Made by a program: the position numbers and the translations under genes. Below the pieces are notes generated by a model. That model was not told the origin of the DNA and made no database searches. It saw nothing but the letters and a program-made list of their open reading frames with translations. 64,000 nt of DNA from Geomonas diazotrophica (GTDB taxonomy: Bacteria > Desulfobacterota > Desulfuromonadia > Geobacterales > Geobacteraceae), in NCBI RefSeq assembly GCF_018919385.1, contig NZ_JAHLMF010000001.1, positions 186,001 to 250,000 of the forward strand, read 5' to 3'. Below are positions 36,150 to 45,838 of this stretch, in pieces. Positions within the stretch are counted from its first letter, which is position 1; each line of letters begins with the position of its first letter.

Positions 36150-37631
36150 ATGAAACGCAATCTTTTTGCTGCCCTGGCACTCAGCGCCGTGGCAGCAGTC
36201 GGCGTTCCCGCCACCGCCATGGCAAGCACCACCGCCGGAACCACCATTCTCAACGTCGTAACCGTGGATTACAAGGACGCGACCAACACCAACTCCTTCA
36301 GCGCCGCGTTCTCCACCTCGGTCAGCGTCAACCTGGTCAAGGCCGGCCTGAACATCACCACCGCCCCCAGCACCGCCAACTACACCCCCGCGTTCAGCTG
36401 TGCGGCCCTCGACAGCTACGCCTCCGGCGGGACCTTCAGCGCCGTCTACGCCATGACCGCAACGGCCAACGGCCAGGACACCTACAAGCTCAACATCGAG
36501 CAGGCCTCGCACAATGCCAGCACCAGCAGCGCGACCTACACCATCCTGAAAGCGGACGGCAACGTCCAGGCTGCCGCCACCTCGGCCGCCAGCGACCTCG
36601 TGCTGAACAGCGCCATCGTGGTCGGCACCTCCGGCACGGACACCCTGCTCTTCCCGGGCGGCTCGCTCAAGAGCGCGGCCGACGGGGGCTTCGCCGCCGG
36701 CGACATCGTGGTCGTCGATTACGGTGCCACCAAGACCGCGTACCTGGTCAAGAACGTGACCCTCGGCCACGCCGCAGGTTACACCGTGAACGGCGCCATC
36801 GCCAGCACCGCCACCGGCAAAAAGACCGACGAGGAGCGCGACCAGGTCCAGGTCGAAGCCTTTGTCAACGTGAACGGCATCGGTAACGGCGGCACCGCCC
36901 CGGCCTTCAACACCACAGCTCCCGCAGTCGGCACCGTGGTTGGCGAGATGGCCATCGTTAAAATCGACGTCACTGCAGTTTCCAGCGCCAAGGACCTCGA
37001 CGCCAGCGTCGACTACAAGCTCACCGTCACCGACAGCTCCGCCAACAACACCCAGTACGTCGGCAGCGCCACCAACAGCCCGGCCAACACCTGCCCCGCC
37101 GGCAACTTCCTGGCCACGAAGCTGGAGATCCTGAAGCAGGTGAGGAACTTCACCGACAACGGCAGCTTCGGCGCCACCGCCACCAGTGACCCGGGCAAGG
37201 TGCTCGAGTACCTCGTCACCGTGACCAACAACGGCGGTCAGGCCAACTCTGCCGCGGTCATCGACAACATCCCCACCTACACCAAACTGGTCACCTTCCA
37301 GGATACCTACGGCGGAACGGTATCCACCGACGGTACCGGCTACTTCGCGCAGATCTTCGACGGCGTGAACACGGTGAACCTCACCGTTGATGCCAGCGGC
37401 GAAGTCGCCGCCCAGCCCTTATCCCCCGCTCCGAGCGTCGGCTTCGGCAAGGCTGCCGCCGTCACTGCGGGTGCAGCACTCAACTTCTACCTCGGTCAAG
37501 GCTCCAGCGCCTCGGCAGGGGGCACCGTGCCTTCGTGCAGCGACAGCACCAAGAACACCCAGGCCCTCTGCATTGCCCCCTTTACCTGGAACCGCACCTA
37601 CACCATCAAGTACCGCGTGAAGGTGGACTAG
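36150..37631 (+). CDS. Secreted beta-rich DUF11-type surface protein, 493 aa
   Basis: The start follows AAAAAGGAGACCAT. Signal peptide about residues 1-25 (ATAMAS). The mature protein begins with TTAGTTILNVVTVDYKD, a motif shared with the next gene's product. The middle is Ala/Thr/Gly-rich beta sequence. The C-terminal ~150 residues are DUF11-like: GKVLEYLVTVTNNGGQANSA, VIDNIPTYTKLV, ending TWNRTYTIKYRVKVD at the stop. It has few cysteines. Likely exported through the inner membrane by Sec and then displayed or released. It is part of the riboswitch operon; no enzyme motif seen. Confidence 0.82.
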   Translation: MKRNLFAALALSAVAAVGVPATAMASTTAGTTILNVVTVDYKDATNTNSFSAAFSTSVSVNLVKAGLNITTAPSTANYTPAFSCAALDSYASGGTFSAVYAMTATANGQDTYKLNIEQASHNASTSSATYTILKADGNVQAAATSAASDLVLNSAIVVGTSGTDTLLFPGGSLKSAADGGFAAGDIVVVDYGATKTAYLVKNVTLGHAAGYTVNGAIASTATGKKTDEERDQVQVEAFVNVNGIGNGGTAPAFNTTAPAVGTVVGEMAIVKIDVTAVSSAKDLDASVDYKLTVTDSSANNTQYVGSATNSPANTCPAGNFLATKLEILKQVRNFTDNGSFGATATSDPGKVLEYLVTVTNNGGQANSAAVIDNIPTYTKLVTFQDTYGGTVSTDGTGYFAQIFDGVNTVNLTVDASGEVAAQPLSPAPSVGFGKAAAVTAGAALNFYLGQGSSASAGGTVPSCSDSTKNTQALCIAPFTWNRTYTIKYRVKVD

Positions 37632-37693
37632 CCCGGCCCGCCCCTCCGGCACCGGTGACGGTGCCGGAGGGCTCGCCCAGGAGGTAGAACAAC

Positions 37694-38953
37694 ATGAGAG
37701 CTGCAATGAAATTGCTGCTGGCGCTCGCGCTGGCCGCTCCGGCGGTGCTGTGCGCGCAGGCTTCCTTTGCCAGCACGGCCGCCAACACCGCCATCGTGAA
37801 CAGGGCGGTTCTTTCCTACAACGGCGGTCTGACCGCCGAGAGCTCGGTGACCGTCAAGGTCGACCTGGTGCCCGCACTGCCCAACGTCACCATCACCACC
37901 GGCGTGGCCGCCTACCAGGGTCCCGACACCCCGGGCATTTCCAACACCGTCACCGTGACCTCGTCCGCCAACGGCCCGGCCACCTACACGGTGACCCCTT
38001 CGGTGACCGGTTCGAGCAACACCACCGGCGCCAGTGTAACCGGCGGCACCAGCGTGATCCTCGGTGCCACCATCACCGCGGGCAGCGGCAGCACCACCTC
38101 GATCGTGGTCCCGGCGCCGATCGGCGGCGCCATCAGCGCCGATTCCGAGGTGAACGGCATCGCCGTGAACGACATCATCGTCTTCACCGTGAACAGCCAC
38201 ACCTACACCCCGAAGGTCACCTCGACCCAGTACAACGCAAGCGGCAACACCTTCACCATCAACTGGGCCAACACCGAGGCGATTCCCGCTGCCGACATCC
38301 TCGGGGCCGGCGTCCAGGTGGGTGAGCGCCAGCAGGTGAACCTCACCGCCAAACCGGGAACCATCAGCACCCTCGGCCTGGACATCACCACGACCGTCAA
38401 GGCCGAGGTGACCGCGCCCAGCTTCCCGACCAACTCCGCAACCACCGCTCCGGCCAACAGGTGGACCTCCACGCCGCCGACCATCACGTTCCAGAAGTAC
38501 TCCCGCAACGTGACCGCGCCGGTGGCAGGGACCGGCACCGCGCACTACAACACCTCCGTCGAGGGTAATACCGGGGCGGGTTCGCTTCCCTACTACACCG
38601 GAGGGGTCACCGGCAAGCCCGGGGACACCATCGAGTACGTGATCGAAGCCTCCAACAGCGGCGCCAGCACCTTCGACCTCACCTCGTGCGCCGTCTCGGA
38701 CTACGTGCCGACCACCTACGTCACCGATCCGCAGGCCGCCTACACCGGCTCCAGGCAGATCTTCTACATAGACACCAACGGCGTCACCTCGACCATCACG
38801 GCCGGGGCGGCCGGCGTCTACCAGGCGAGCTACGTGGCGGGGAACTCCCCGAACCTCGTGGTGAACGTCGGTGTCAACGCCAACGCCACCACCCCCGGGA
38901 CCATCCCGATCGGCAAAGGCGTGACCATCGCCTACCAGGTGAAGATCAAGTAG
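37694..38953 (+). CDS. Secreted beta-rich DUF11-type surface protein, 419 aa
   Basis: The start is supported by CCAGGAGGTAGAACAAC. A signal peptide (about 1-27, ending ASFAS) is followed by TAANTAIVNRAVLSYNGG, close to the start of the preceding protein. The rest is Thr/Ser/Gly-rich beta sequence. A DUF11-like end domain (about 275-419) contains GDTIEYVIEASNSGASTFD and ends VTIAYQVKIK. The composition resembles repeat-type adhesins and fibre proteins. It lies 62 bp after the previous gene and 19 bp before the giant gene. Confidence 0.82.
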   Translation: MRAAMKLLLALALAAPAVLCAQASFASTAANTAIVNRAVLSYNGGLTAESSVTVKVDLVPALPNVTITTGVAAYQGPDTPGISNTVTVTSSANGPATYTVTPSVTGSSNTTGASVTGGTSVILGATITAGSGSTTSIVVPAPIGGAISADSEVNGIAVNDIIVFTVNSHTYTPKVTSTQYNASGNTFTINWANTEAIPAADILGAGVQVGERQQVNLTAKPGTISTLGLDITTTVKAEVTAPSFPTNSATTAPANRWTSTPPTITFQKYSRNVTAPVAGTGTAHYNTSVEGNTGAGSLPYYTGGVTGKPGDTIEYVIEASNSGASTFDLTSCAVSDYVPTTYVTDPQAAYTGSRQIFYIDTNGVTSTITAGAAGVYQASYVAGNSPNLVVNVGVNANATTPGTIPIGKGVTIAYQVKIK

Positions 38954-38972
38954 GGAGACACACGGCAGCGTG

Positions 38973-41900
38973 ATGATGAACCCGATCGACAACATCCTAA
39001 GCAGCCTCTCCGGCCTCCGGGCCGGGGAGCTTGCCGGCGCCCGCGGCGACCGGCGGGGCCGCGGCACGTCTGTGCCGCGGGCTGCCGCGGAGTTGCGTCC
39101 GGAGCGCTGCCGGTTTACCGCCCTGTTCGTCCCGCTCCTTCTCGGCCTCACCCTTCTCCTTTCCGGGCACGAGGGGCGGGCAGCCGTCAACGGCGACCAG
39201 ATCGTGAACCGGGCCAGCTTCAGTTGCGGGCAACTCCCCACCGTCACCAGCCAGGTCACGGTCACCGTGATGGTGCGTACGGCGTCGACGGCACAGTTCC
39301 TCAAGTACGCACCCGGAACGACCGGCGCAAGCAGCATGACCGTTCCAGCCACCTCTTACTACGACAGCACCGGTGGTCTGGCCACCCTCCCGGCGCCTGT
39401 TACCGTCGGCAACCAGGGCACCATCGACCTCTCCGCACCGGTCACACTGACCACCTCCAGCACGTTCCACGCCGGCGAACCCCTCTTCGTGAGGGTAACT
39501 GACCCGGACCAGAACCTGGACAGCACGGTTGCGGAGACGGTAGAGGTCACCATCACCGACCCAACCACCGGCGACACCGAACTTCTCCAGCTAACCGAAA
39601 CCGGGCCGGATACCGGCACCTTCCTGGGGTACATCCAGACCACTTCAGAGAACAGCGCCGCCAGAAACGGCGTGCTCAGCGTGACCGAATCCTCTGACAT
39701 CGAGGCGAAGTACGTCGACAAGGTCGACGGCAGCGACAGTTCCGCAGCGGCCGCCATCGTCGACCCCTTCGGTATCGTCTTCGATTCCGTCACCGGGAAG
39801 CCGGTCGACGGTGTCACGGTGGAATTGATCGACGCAACGACCGGTCTCGGCGCCACCGTTTTGGGCGACAACGGCCTCGCCGGCAACATCTACCCGAGCA
39901 CGGTGGTCTCCGGATCAATAGCCCACGACAGTGAGGGAAGAACCTATGCTTTCACCCCGGGTGGGTACCGTTTCCCCTTCGTCGCCCCGGGCAAGTACCT
40001 GCTGAAGGTGACGCCGCCGCAGACCTATACCGCTCCGTCAACCGTCGCCACGGCGAGGCTACAAACCCTCCCCCACGCCCCCTTCAACATCCTGGAGCCG
40101 GGCTCGCGCGGCGAGGCGTTCACCGTCGAGGCCGGGCCGGCCATCCGGGTAGACATCCCGATCGACCCGAAGATAGGCACCCTGTGGCTTAGAAAGAGTG
40201 CCGGGAAGAGCGTCGTGTCCGCTGGAGAGTACCTGAGCTACGAGGTGACGCTGCAGAACTCCGACACGGTGGGGACGGTCTTCAACACCGTCGTTACCGA
40301 CAGGCTCCCGGCCGGTTTCCGCTATCAGAAAGGCTCCGCGCGGCTGAACGGGTCGGTGACAGCCGATCCGGCCATATCCAGCGATGGCAGCACCCTCACC
40401 TTCAACGCCGGTGACATCGGGCCCGGGGCCTCGAAGCTGCTCCGTTACGTGGTCCTGGTTGGGGTGGGCGCAAAACCCGGCACCGCGGTAAACGTCGCCT
40501 CGGCCAGCAGCAACCCGCCCGTCAGCGCGACGCCCGCAACCGCATCGGTCACAGTGCAGGAGGCGTTCCTGCAGAGCCGTAACATCATCATGGGACGCGT
40601 CTTCGTGGGTGCCTGCAGCGAGAACCCCGAAGACAACAAGAAGGGGATGGAGGGGGTCGGTATCTACCTCGAGGATGGCACCTTCGTGGTCAGCGACAAG
40701 CGTGGCATGTTCCACTTCGAGGGGGTAGCCTCGGGGACGCACGTGGTCCAGCTCGACATCGATTCCATCCCGGAAGGGTATCGGGTGCAGCAATGCGAAC
40801 AGAACAGCCGGTTCGCCGGGCGTGCCTATTCGCAGTTCGCCGAACTCCAGGGCGGAACCATGTGGCGCACCGACTTCTACCTGGCCCGCCTGGGAGAGAA
40901 GGCGGCATCTGCGGGACCCGCTGTATCCACCGGCACAACCGCAGCCACCTCGGCGCCGATGCCCGCGGCGCCCGCGACCTCCAGCTCGACCAGCTCGACC
41001 AGCTCGACCAGCTCGACCGGCTCGACCGGCTCGACCGGCTCGACCAGCTCGACCAGCTCTACCAGCTCTGCAGGCTCGGCAAGCCCAGTCGCGCCGTCCA
41101 TGTCGTCCATGTCGTCCATGTCGTCCATGTCGTCCATGTCGTCCATGTCGTCCATGCCGTCCCCCACGGCTGTACCGGCTGTAGCGCCGGCGGCAGACCC
41201 GAGGTACCAGGGCGAAGTGAGCCTGGAGATGATCAGCAGCCAAAACGGCGAGGTGATCGAGTACCGCATTCCGATGCAGGCCGCCGGGGTTCCCCTGGAA
41301 AACCTGCGTCTCACGGTGGATCTACCTACCGGCGCCAGCTACCGCAAGGGGAGCAGCACCCTGGAAGGGGCTTCCTATGCCGACCCTGTCGTGAACGGCA
41401 ACCGGCTCAGTTACGTCTTGGGAGCCGCCGACGCCGCTTGGGGCAGGGAACTCCGCTTCAAGGCCGGCATAGACCGCGCGGGTCAGAGTGGGAGCCTGCA
41501 AACCAAGGCGAGCCTCAGCTTCGACACTCCCGGGGCCAAGGGTGTCGCGGCGCCCGAGGTGGACAACATCCTCTCGCTGCTGAAGGAGGAAAGCCGCGTG
41601 TCGCTGTCGCCCGTGGTTCTGCACCCGCACTTCCCGACCTTCGGAGCCGAGCTCAGCGACGATGATCGCAAGCAGCTCGCAACCCTGGCTGAGCTTCTGG
41701 GGCATTTCAATATCGACCGCATCGAGGTGACCGGGCACACCGACATGGTGCGTATCGCCCCGCGCAGCCGCAGCATCTACGCCGACAACACCGCCCTCTC
41801 CTTCGCCCGGGCCAAGAACGTGGGGCGCTACCTGACGGCGGCCCTGCATCTTCCCCCCGAGACACTCTACCTGAATGGCCGCGGCGAGAAGGAACCGGTG

Positions 41901-44900
41901 GCCAGCAACAGGACCGAGTCCGGGCGTGCCCAGAACCGCCGTGTCGAGGTGAAGGTTTCGCTGTCGCAGAGCGTACAGACTACGCGGGTTGTCATGGTGA
42001 AAGAGAGAAGCGGAGTGAAGAAACAGCAGGTGGCCGGGGGCCTGGGCAGCCCGGTGTCCGTTGCGCCCTCCGCAACTGCACCCGCGGCCGCACCCGCACA
42101 GGCACCCGCACAGGCACGCCCGGCGGCTCTCTCGGCTGCAGCCGGTCCAGCGGCTCCGACAGCGCCGGCCACCGCACCTGGCCAGCAGGCGGAGCGCGTC
42201 GAGCTCTATGCCGCGCTTGAGGAGGGGGTCGTGCACCACCGCATCAAGCTGGCGGGAGTGGACAAGGCCCTGCAGAACGTCGCGGTCAACCTGACGCTTC
42301 CCAAGAGCCTCCTTTACATGAACGGCACCTCCCGTCTTTGCGGCAGCGAAACCCCGGACCCGCAGGTAACCGACACGGCGTTGGTCTACCGCTTCGACAA
42401 GTTGCCGCAGAATGGAAAGCTCGACCTGCGCCTGCAAGCGCTGCTGGACCCGGACGTGAAGGAAGAGAATTCGAACAGCAGCGTGACCGTCCAGATCTGC
42501 GATGCCAAGGGGAGGCCTCTCAAGACGCTGAACGCCTCTACTGAGCTCACGGACAGCATGGAGGAGATCACCCGTCCCGACCTCATCCCGCTGCCGGGCT
42601 CGGTCCAGGTCCAGGCCAAGACAGAGAAGGACCCGGTCGACAGCAGCGATTTCGAGGAAAAGGTCAGCAAAGGCAAGGCCCAGGCCGCCGATCCGAACGC
42701 CGACCTGCACGTCAAAGAGAAGGAGGGGATACTCTCCCCTGCCGACGGCACCGTACTCGCCTCGCAGATCAATGCGGTCCAGATCGTGCTCAACTCGGCG
42801 CTCACGCCGGTACTCACCCTGGACGGGCAAACGATCCCGCCCGAGAAAATCGGCTTCAAGATGAAGGACCTCGAGAGCGAAAAGAGCCTGTACACCTACA
42901 TCGGCATCGACTTCGGCAGCAAGGGCGACCACGTCCTGCAGTTGAAGGGAATGGACGGCTTCGGGGTCGCGCGCTTCGAGCAGAACGCCAAACTGGCCCG
43001 CACCGGCGAGATCGCCGCGATCCGGCTGGTTTCCGCCGAGGGCAACGTCGCCGACGGCAGGACCCCGGTGCGCGTGCGCATTGAGCTGCTGGACCAGGAC
43101 GGCAAACCGGTCCCGGCCAACGCCGAGCTGGCGCTCAAGGGGGGCGAACTGCGCCCCTACCTGGAGCCGGGAACGCTTGCGGCCAGTGCGGGGAGCGGAC
43201 TGATCCCGGTCGACGCACAGGGATGGATGAAATTCCAGCCGGTGACCGCGAGCGGCCTGTACCGGGCACAGCTCGCCTACAACAGGGCGACCCTGGACCT
43301 GGAAACTTACGTGAAGCCCAAGATGCGCAACTGGATCCTGGTCGGCCTCGCCGAGGGGACGGTGGGGTACAACACGGCGACCGGTCACATGCAGAACCTG
43401 AAGGACGCGGGGGGGGAGGAGCACCTCTACGACGACGAGCGGCTTGCCTTCTACGCCAAGGGGAGCGTCAAGGGAGAGTGGCTGCTCACCATGTCCTACG
43501 ACAGCGCCAAGAAGAACACCGGGGTTTCGGGCAACTCGCTGTTCCAGAACATCGACCCCAACGCCTTTTACACGCTTTACGGCGACGCCACGGCCCAGGC
43601 CTACGACGCCTCCAGCCGCAGGAAGGTGTTCCTGAAGGTGGAGCGCGACCAGTTCAACGCCATGCTGGGGGACTTCGACACCGGCCTGTCGGTCACCGAG
43701 CTCTCCCGCTACAGCCGCAGGCTCAACGGCGTCAAGACCGAATACCGCTCCAAGGATTTCGAGGTGACCGCTTTTGGCAGCGAGACCGGACAGTCCTTCG
43801 TCAAAGACGAGCTGCGCGGCGACGGGACCTCCGGCCTGTACCGCCTGAGCCGGAAGGGGGTGGTGGCGAACTCCGAGCAGGTCACCATCGAGTCGCGCGA
43901 CCGCTTCCACAGCGAGCTGGTGGTCGAAAGCAAGACGCTCACCCGCTTCATCGACTACAGCATCGACTACGAGGCGGGCACCATCTTCTTCAAGAGCCCC
44001 GTCTTCAGCAAGGACGATCAGCTGAACCCGGTCTACATCGTGGTCGACTACGAGGTCACCGACGCCGGCGGCGACGCGCTCACCTACGGCGGCCGTGCCG
44101 GGGTGAAGCTCATGGATGGGAACCTTAGGATCGGCGGCAGCTACATCCATGAAGGGCATGTGAGCGGCGACAGCAACCTCTATGGCGCCGACGCCACCGT
44201 GACCCTCGGTCCCAGCACCAAGGCGCGTGCGGAGATCGCCACCACCCAGCGCAACATGCCGACGGACAAGGCGTCCGGAAACGCGTACTTAGCCGAGGTC
44301 ACCCACCTGGACCAGAAACTGGAAGGGAAGGCGTATTTCCGGGAGCAGCAGGAGGACTTCGGCCTGGGACAGCAGAAGGGGAGCGAGGCGGGGACCCGCA
44401 AGTTCGGAGCTGAAGGGACCTACCGCCTGGGCAACGAGCTGACCCTTGGCTCCCAGCTTTACCGCCAGTACAACCTGACCGGCGGTACCGTCAGGGACTT
44501 CGCCGAAGGCCAGATCGGCTACACCGACAAGGAATTCACCGGCAAGGCCGGACTGCGCTACGCCAACGACACGCTCGCCGACGGCAGCGATGCCACCTCG
44601 GTGCTGGGCACGGTCGGGGCGAGCTGGAAAACGCTGAACAAGCGCCTGACCCTCCGGGCCGATCACGAACAGGCGCTCTTCAGCAAGAACCAAAACGCCG
44701 ACTACCCGACACGGACCGTGCTGGGAGCCGATTTCCAGGTCATCCCGTCGCTGCTCCTCTTCGCCCAACAGGAGTTCACCCACGCCGACGACGCGGACAC
44801 CAACACCACCAGGGTCGGCATGAAGGCCACCCCCTGGAGCGGCGGCACCTTCTCGAGCTCGGTGGCCAACGACCGGAAGGAGAACGACGAGCGGACCTTC

Positions 44901-45776
44901 GCCAACGTGGGTCTCGCCCAGAAATGGCAGGTCAACAGCTTCTGGTCCGTCGACGGCGGCTTCGACCGCAGCCAGACCATCAGGAGAAGCGCCGGCTACC
45001 AGTTCGATGCCAAGGTCCCCAGCGCCTCCGGCGGCGAGGATTACAATGCGATATCCCTGGGAGCTACCTACCAGGAGAAGAAACTTCTGTGGTCGAACCG
45101 GGTCGAGTACCGCAACGGCGAAACCGAAGACAAGTGGGGTGTGATCACCGGCCTTACCAACGAGCAGGGGCTGTTCTGGGGCTGGACCGGGAAACTGCAG
45201 GTCTTGCACACCCGCTCGACTGACGGAGCCCGCACCGCCGATGCGGACCTCAGGCTGGGGCTCGCCTACCGGCCGCCGGTGACCCGCTGGATCCTCCTGG
45301 ACCGGCTCGACCTGCTCCTCAAGGACGAGAAAAGCCCCGGCACATCCACCCAGGGGAGAAGGATCGTCAACAACCTGAACGCCAACTTCCGTCCGGACAA
45401 GCGGAACCAGCTCTCGCTACAGTACGGGGTCAAGTACGTGCTGGAGCAGCTGGACGACCAGGATTTCAGCGGAGTGACCGATCTTGTCGGTGCCGAAGGA
45501 CGGCATGATCTCAGCGACACGTGGGACATCGGGCTGCGCGGCTCGGCCCTGCACAGCTGGCAGGCGGGCCAGGTGAACTACAGCCTGGGGGCCTCGATCG
45601 GCTGCAACGTCATGCAGAACGCCTGGTTGAGCCTGGGCTACAACCTGCTCGGCTTCCGCGACCGCGACTTCTCGGCCGCCAACTACACCGCCCAGGGCCC
45701 GTTCGTACAGTTTCGCTTCAAGTTCGACCAGAATTCCGTGAAGGAAGGTCTGGCCGCGCTGAACCGGGGTGATTAG
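38973..45776 (+). CDS. Giant outer-membrane protein: Ig/DUF11 modules, OmpA-like domain, C-terminal barrel (about 2,267 aa)
   Basis: Starts at an ATG after GTG at 38970; the ribosome site is weak. An unusual ~48-residue basic leader precedes the hydrophobic export signal (49-66). Modules by rough position: a mature start VNGDQIVNRASFS like its neighbours; an Ig-like region with TETGPDTGTFLGYI (170-225); a SdrB/CNA-B-like segment (265-360); DUF11 (405-515); a second CNA-B-like segment (540-640); S/T and M/S repeat linkers (670-730); DUF11 (748-850); an OmpA-like domain (880-998) with VTGHTDMVRI and NRTESGRAQNRRVEVKV; an Ala/Pro linker; DUF11 (1073-1160); an Ig-like region (1250-1430). From RNWILVGLAEGTVGYN (1453) to the end, alternating strands suggest a large beta barrel ending in FVQFRFKFDQN. 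Likely anchored in the outer membrane and to peptidoglycan, displaying or exporting the partner proteins. Confidence 0.85.
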   Translation: MMNPIDNILSSLSGLRAGELAGARGDRRGRGTSVPRAAAELRPERCRFTALFVPLLLGLTLLLSGHEGRAAVNGDQIVNRASFSCGQLPTVTSQVTVTVMVRTASTAQFLKYAPGTTGASSMTVPATSYYDSTGGLATLPAPVTVGNQGTIDLSAPVTLTTSSTFHAGEPLFVRVTDPDQNLDSTVAETVEVTITDPTTGDTELLQLTETGPDTGTFLGYIQTTSENSAARNGVLSVTESSDIEAKYVDKVDGSDSSAAAAIVDPFGIVFDSVTGKPVDGVTVELIDATTGLGATVLGDNGLAGNIYPSTVVSGSIAHDSEGRTYAFTPGGYRFPFVAPGKYLLKVTPPQTYTAPSTVATARLQTLPHAPFNILEPGSRGEAFTVEAGPAIRVDIPIDPKIGTLWLRKSAGKSVVSAGEYLSYEVTLQNSDTVGTVFNTVVTDRLPAGFRYQKGSARLNGSVTADPAISSDGSTLTFNAGDIGPGASKLLRYVVLVGVGAKPGTAVNVASASSNPPVSATPATASVTVQEAFLQSRNIIMGRVFVGACSENPEDNKKGMEGVGIYLEDGTFVVSDKRGMFHFEGVASGTHVVQLDIDSIPEGYRVQQCEQNSRFAGRAYSQFAELQGGTMWRTDFYLARLGEKAASAGPAVSTGTTAATSAPMPAAPATSSSTSSTSSTSSTGSTGSTGSTSSTSSTSSAGSASPVAPSMSSMSSMSSMSSMSSMSSMPSPTAVPAVAPAADPRYQGEVSLEMISSQNGEVIEYRIPMQAAGVPLENLRLTVDLPTGASYRKGSSTLEGASYADPVVNGNRLSYVLGAADAAWGRELRFKAGIDRAGQSGSLQTKASLSFDTPGAKGVAAPEVDNILSLLKEESRVSLSPVVLHPHFPTFGAELSDDDRKQLATLAELLGHFNIDRIEVTGHTDMVRIAPRSRSIYADNTALSFARAKNVGRYLTAALHLPPETLYLNGRGEKEPVASNRTESGRAQNRRVEVKVSLSQSVQTTRVVMVKERSGVKKQQVAGGLGSPVSVAPSATAPAAAPAQAPAQARPAALSAAAGPAAPTAPATAPGQQAERVELYAALEEGVVHHRIKLAGVDKALQNVAVNLTLPKSLLYMNGTSRLCGSETPDPQVTDTALVYRFDKLPQNGKLDLRLQALLDPDVKEENSNSSVTVQICDAKGRPLKTLNASTELTDSMEEITRPDLIPLPGSVQVQAKTEKDPVDSSDFEEKVSKGKAQAADPNADLHVKEKEGILSPADGTVLASQINAVQIVLNSALTPVLTLDGQTIPPEKIGFKMKDLESEKSLYTYIGIDFGSKGDHVLQLKGMDGFGVARFEQNAKLARTGEIAAIRLVSAEGNVADGRTPVRVRIELLDQDGKPVPANAELALKGGELRPYLEPGTLAASAGSGLIPVDAQGWMKFQPVTASGLYRAQLAYNRATLDLETYVKPKMRNWILVGLAEGTVGYNTATGHMQNLKDAGGEEHLYDDERLAFYAKGSVKGEWLLTMSYDSAKKNTGVSGNSLFQNIDPNAFYTLYGDATAQAYDASSRRKVFLKVERDQFNAMLGDFDTGLSVTELSRYSRRLNGVKTEYRSKDFEVTAFGSETGQSFVKDELRGDGTSGLYRLSRKGVVANSEQVTIESRDRFHSELVVESKTLTRFIDYSIDYEAGTIFFKSPVFSKDDQLNPVYIVVDYEVTDAGGDALTYGGRAGVKLMDGNLRIGGSYIHEGHVSGDSNLYGADATVTLGPSTKARAEIATTQRNMPTDKASGNAYLAEVTHLDQKLEGKAYFREQQEDFGLGQQKGSEAGTRKFGAEGTYRLGNELTLGSQLYRQYNLTGGTVRDFAEGQIGYTDKEFTGKAGLRYANDTLADGSDATSVLGTVGASWKTLNKRLTLRADHEQALFSKNQNADYPTRTVLGADFQVIPSLLLFAQQEFTHADDADTNTTRVGMKATPWSGGTFSSSVANDRKENDERTFANVGLAQKWQVNSFWSVDGGFDRSQTIRRSAGYQFDAKVPSASGGEDYNAISLGATYQEKKLLWSNRVEYRNGETEDKWGVITGLTNEQGLFWGWTGKLQVLHTRSTDGARTADADLRLGLAYRPPVTRWILLDRLDLLLKDEKSPGTSTQGRRIVNNLNANFRPDKRNQLSLQYGVKYVLEQLDDQDFSGVTDLVGAEGRHDLSDTWDIGLRGSALHSWQAGQVNYSLGASIGCNVMQNAWLSLGYNLLGFRDRDFSAANYTAQGPFVQFRFKFDQNSVKEGLAALNRGD
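40982..41084 (+). repeat. In-frame 9-bp array coding a Ser/Thr/Gly linker
   Basis: Units of the form AGCTCGACC and GGCTCGACC repeat about ten times in frame, encoding SST and GST triplets inside the giant protein. Loss or gain of a unit keeps the frame and changes only linker length. Confidence 0.9.
41097..41159 (+). repeat. In-frame 9-bp array coding a Met-Ser-Ser linker
   Basis: TCCATGTCG occurs six times exactly, then TCCATGCCG, encoding SMS/MSS repeats in the giant protein just after the S/T array. Confidence 0.95.
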
Positions 45777-45838
45777 CAGCATAAAGAGACAGTGGACCGA
45801 AGGCCGTAGGAATTGCAGCAACGGCCTCAGGAGACGTG

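Noticed and set aside
35465..36253. Minus-strand frame with an (LLI)n stretch across the repeat
   Set aside because: The hydrophobic run is the reverse reading of the nonamer array; no start signals and no conserved domain.
41322..44159. Minus-strand open frame of 945 codons
   Set aside because: Shadow of the giant outer-membrane protein; low-complexity Val/Leu/Gly/Asp content and no ribosome site.
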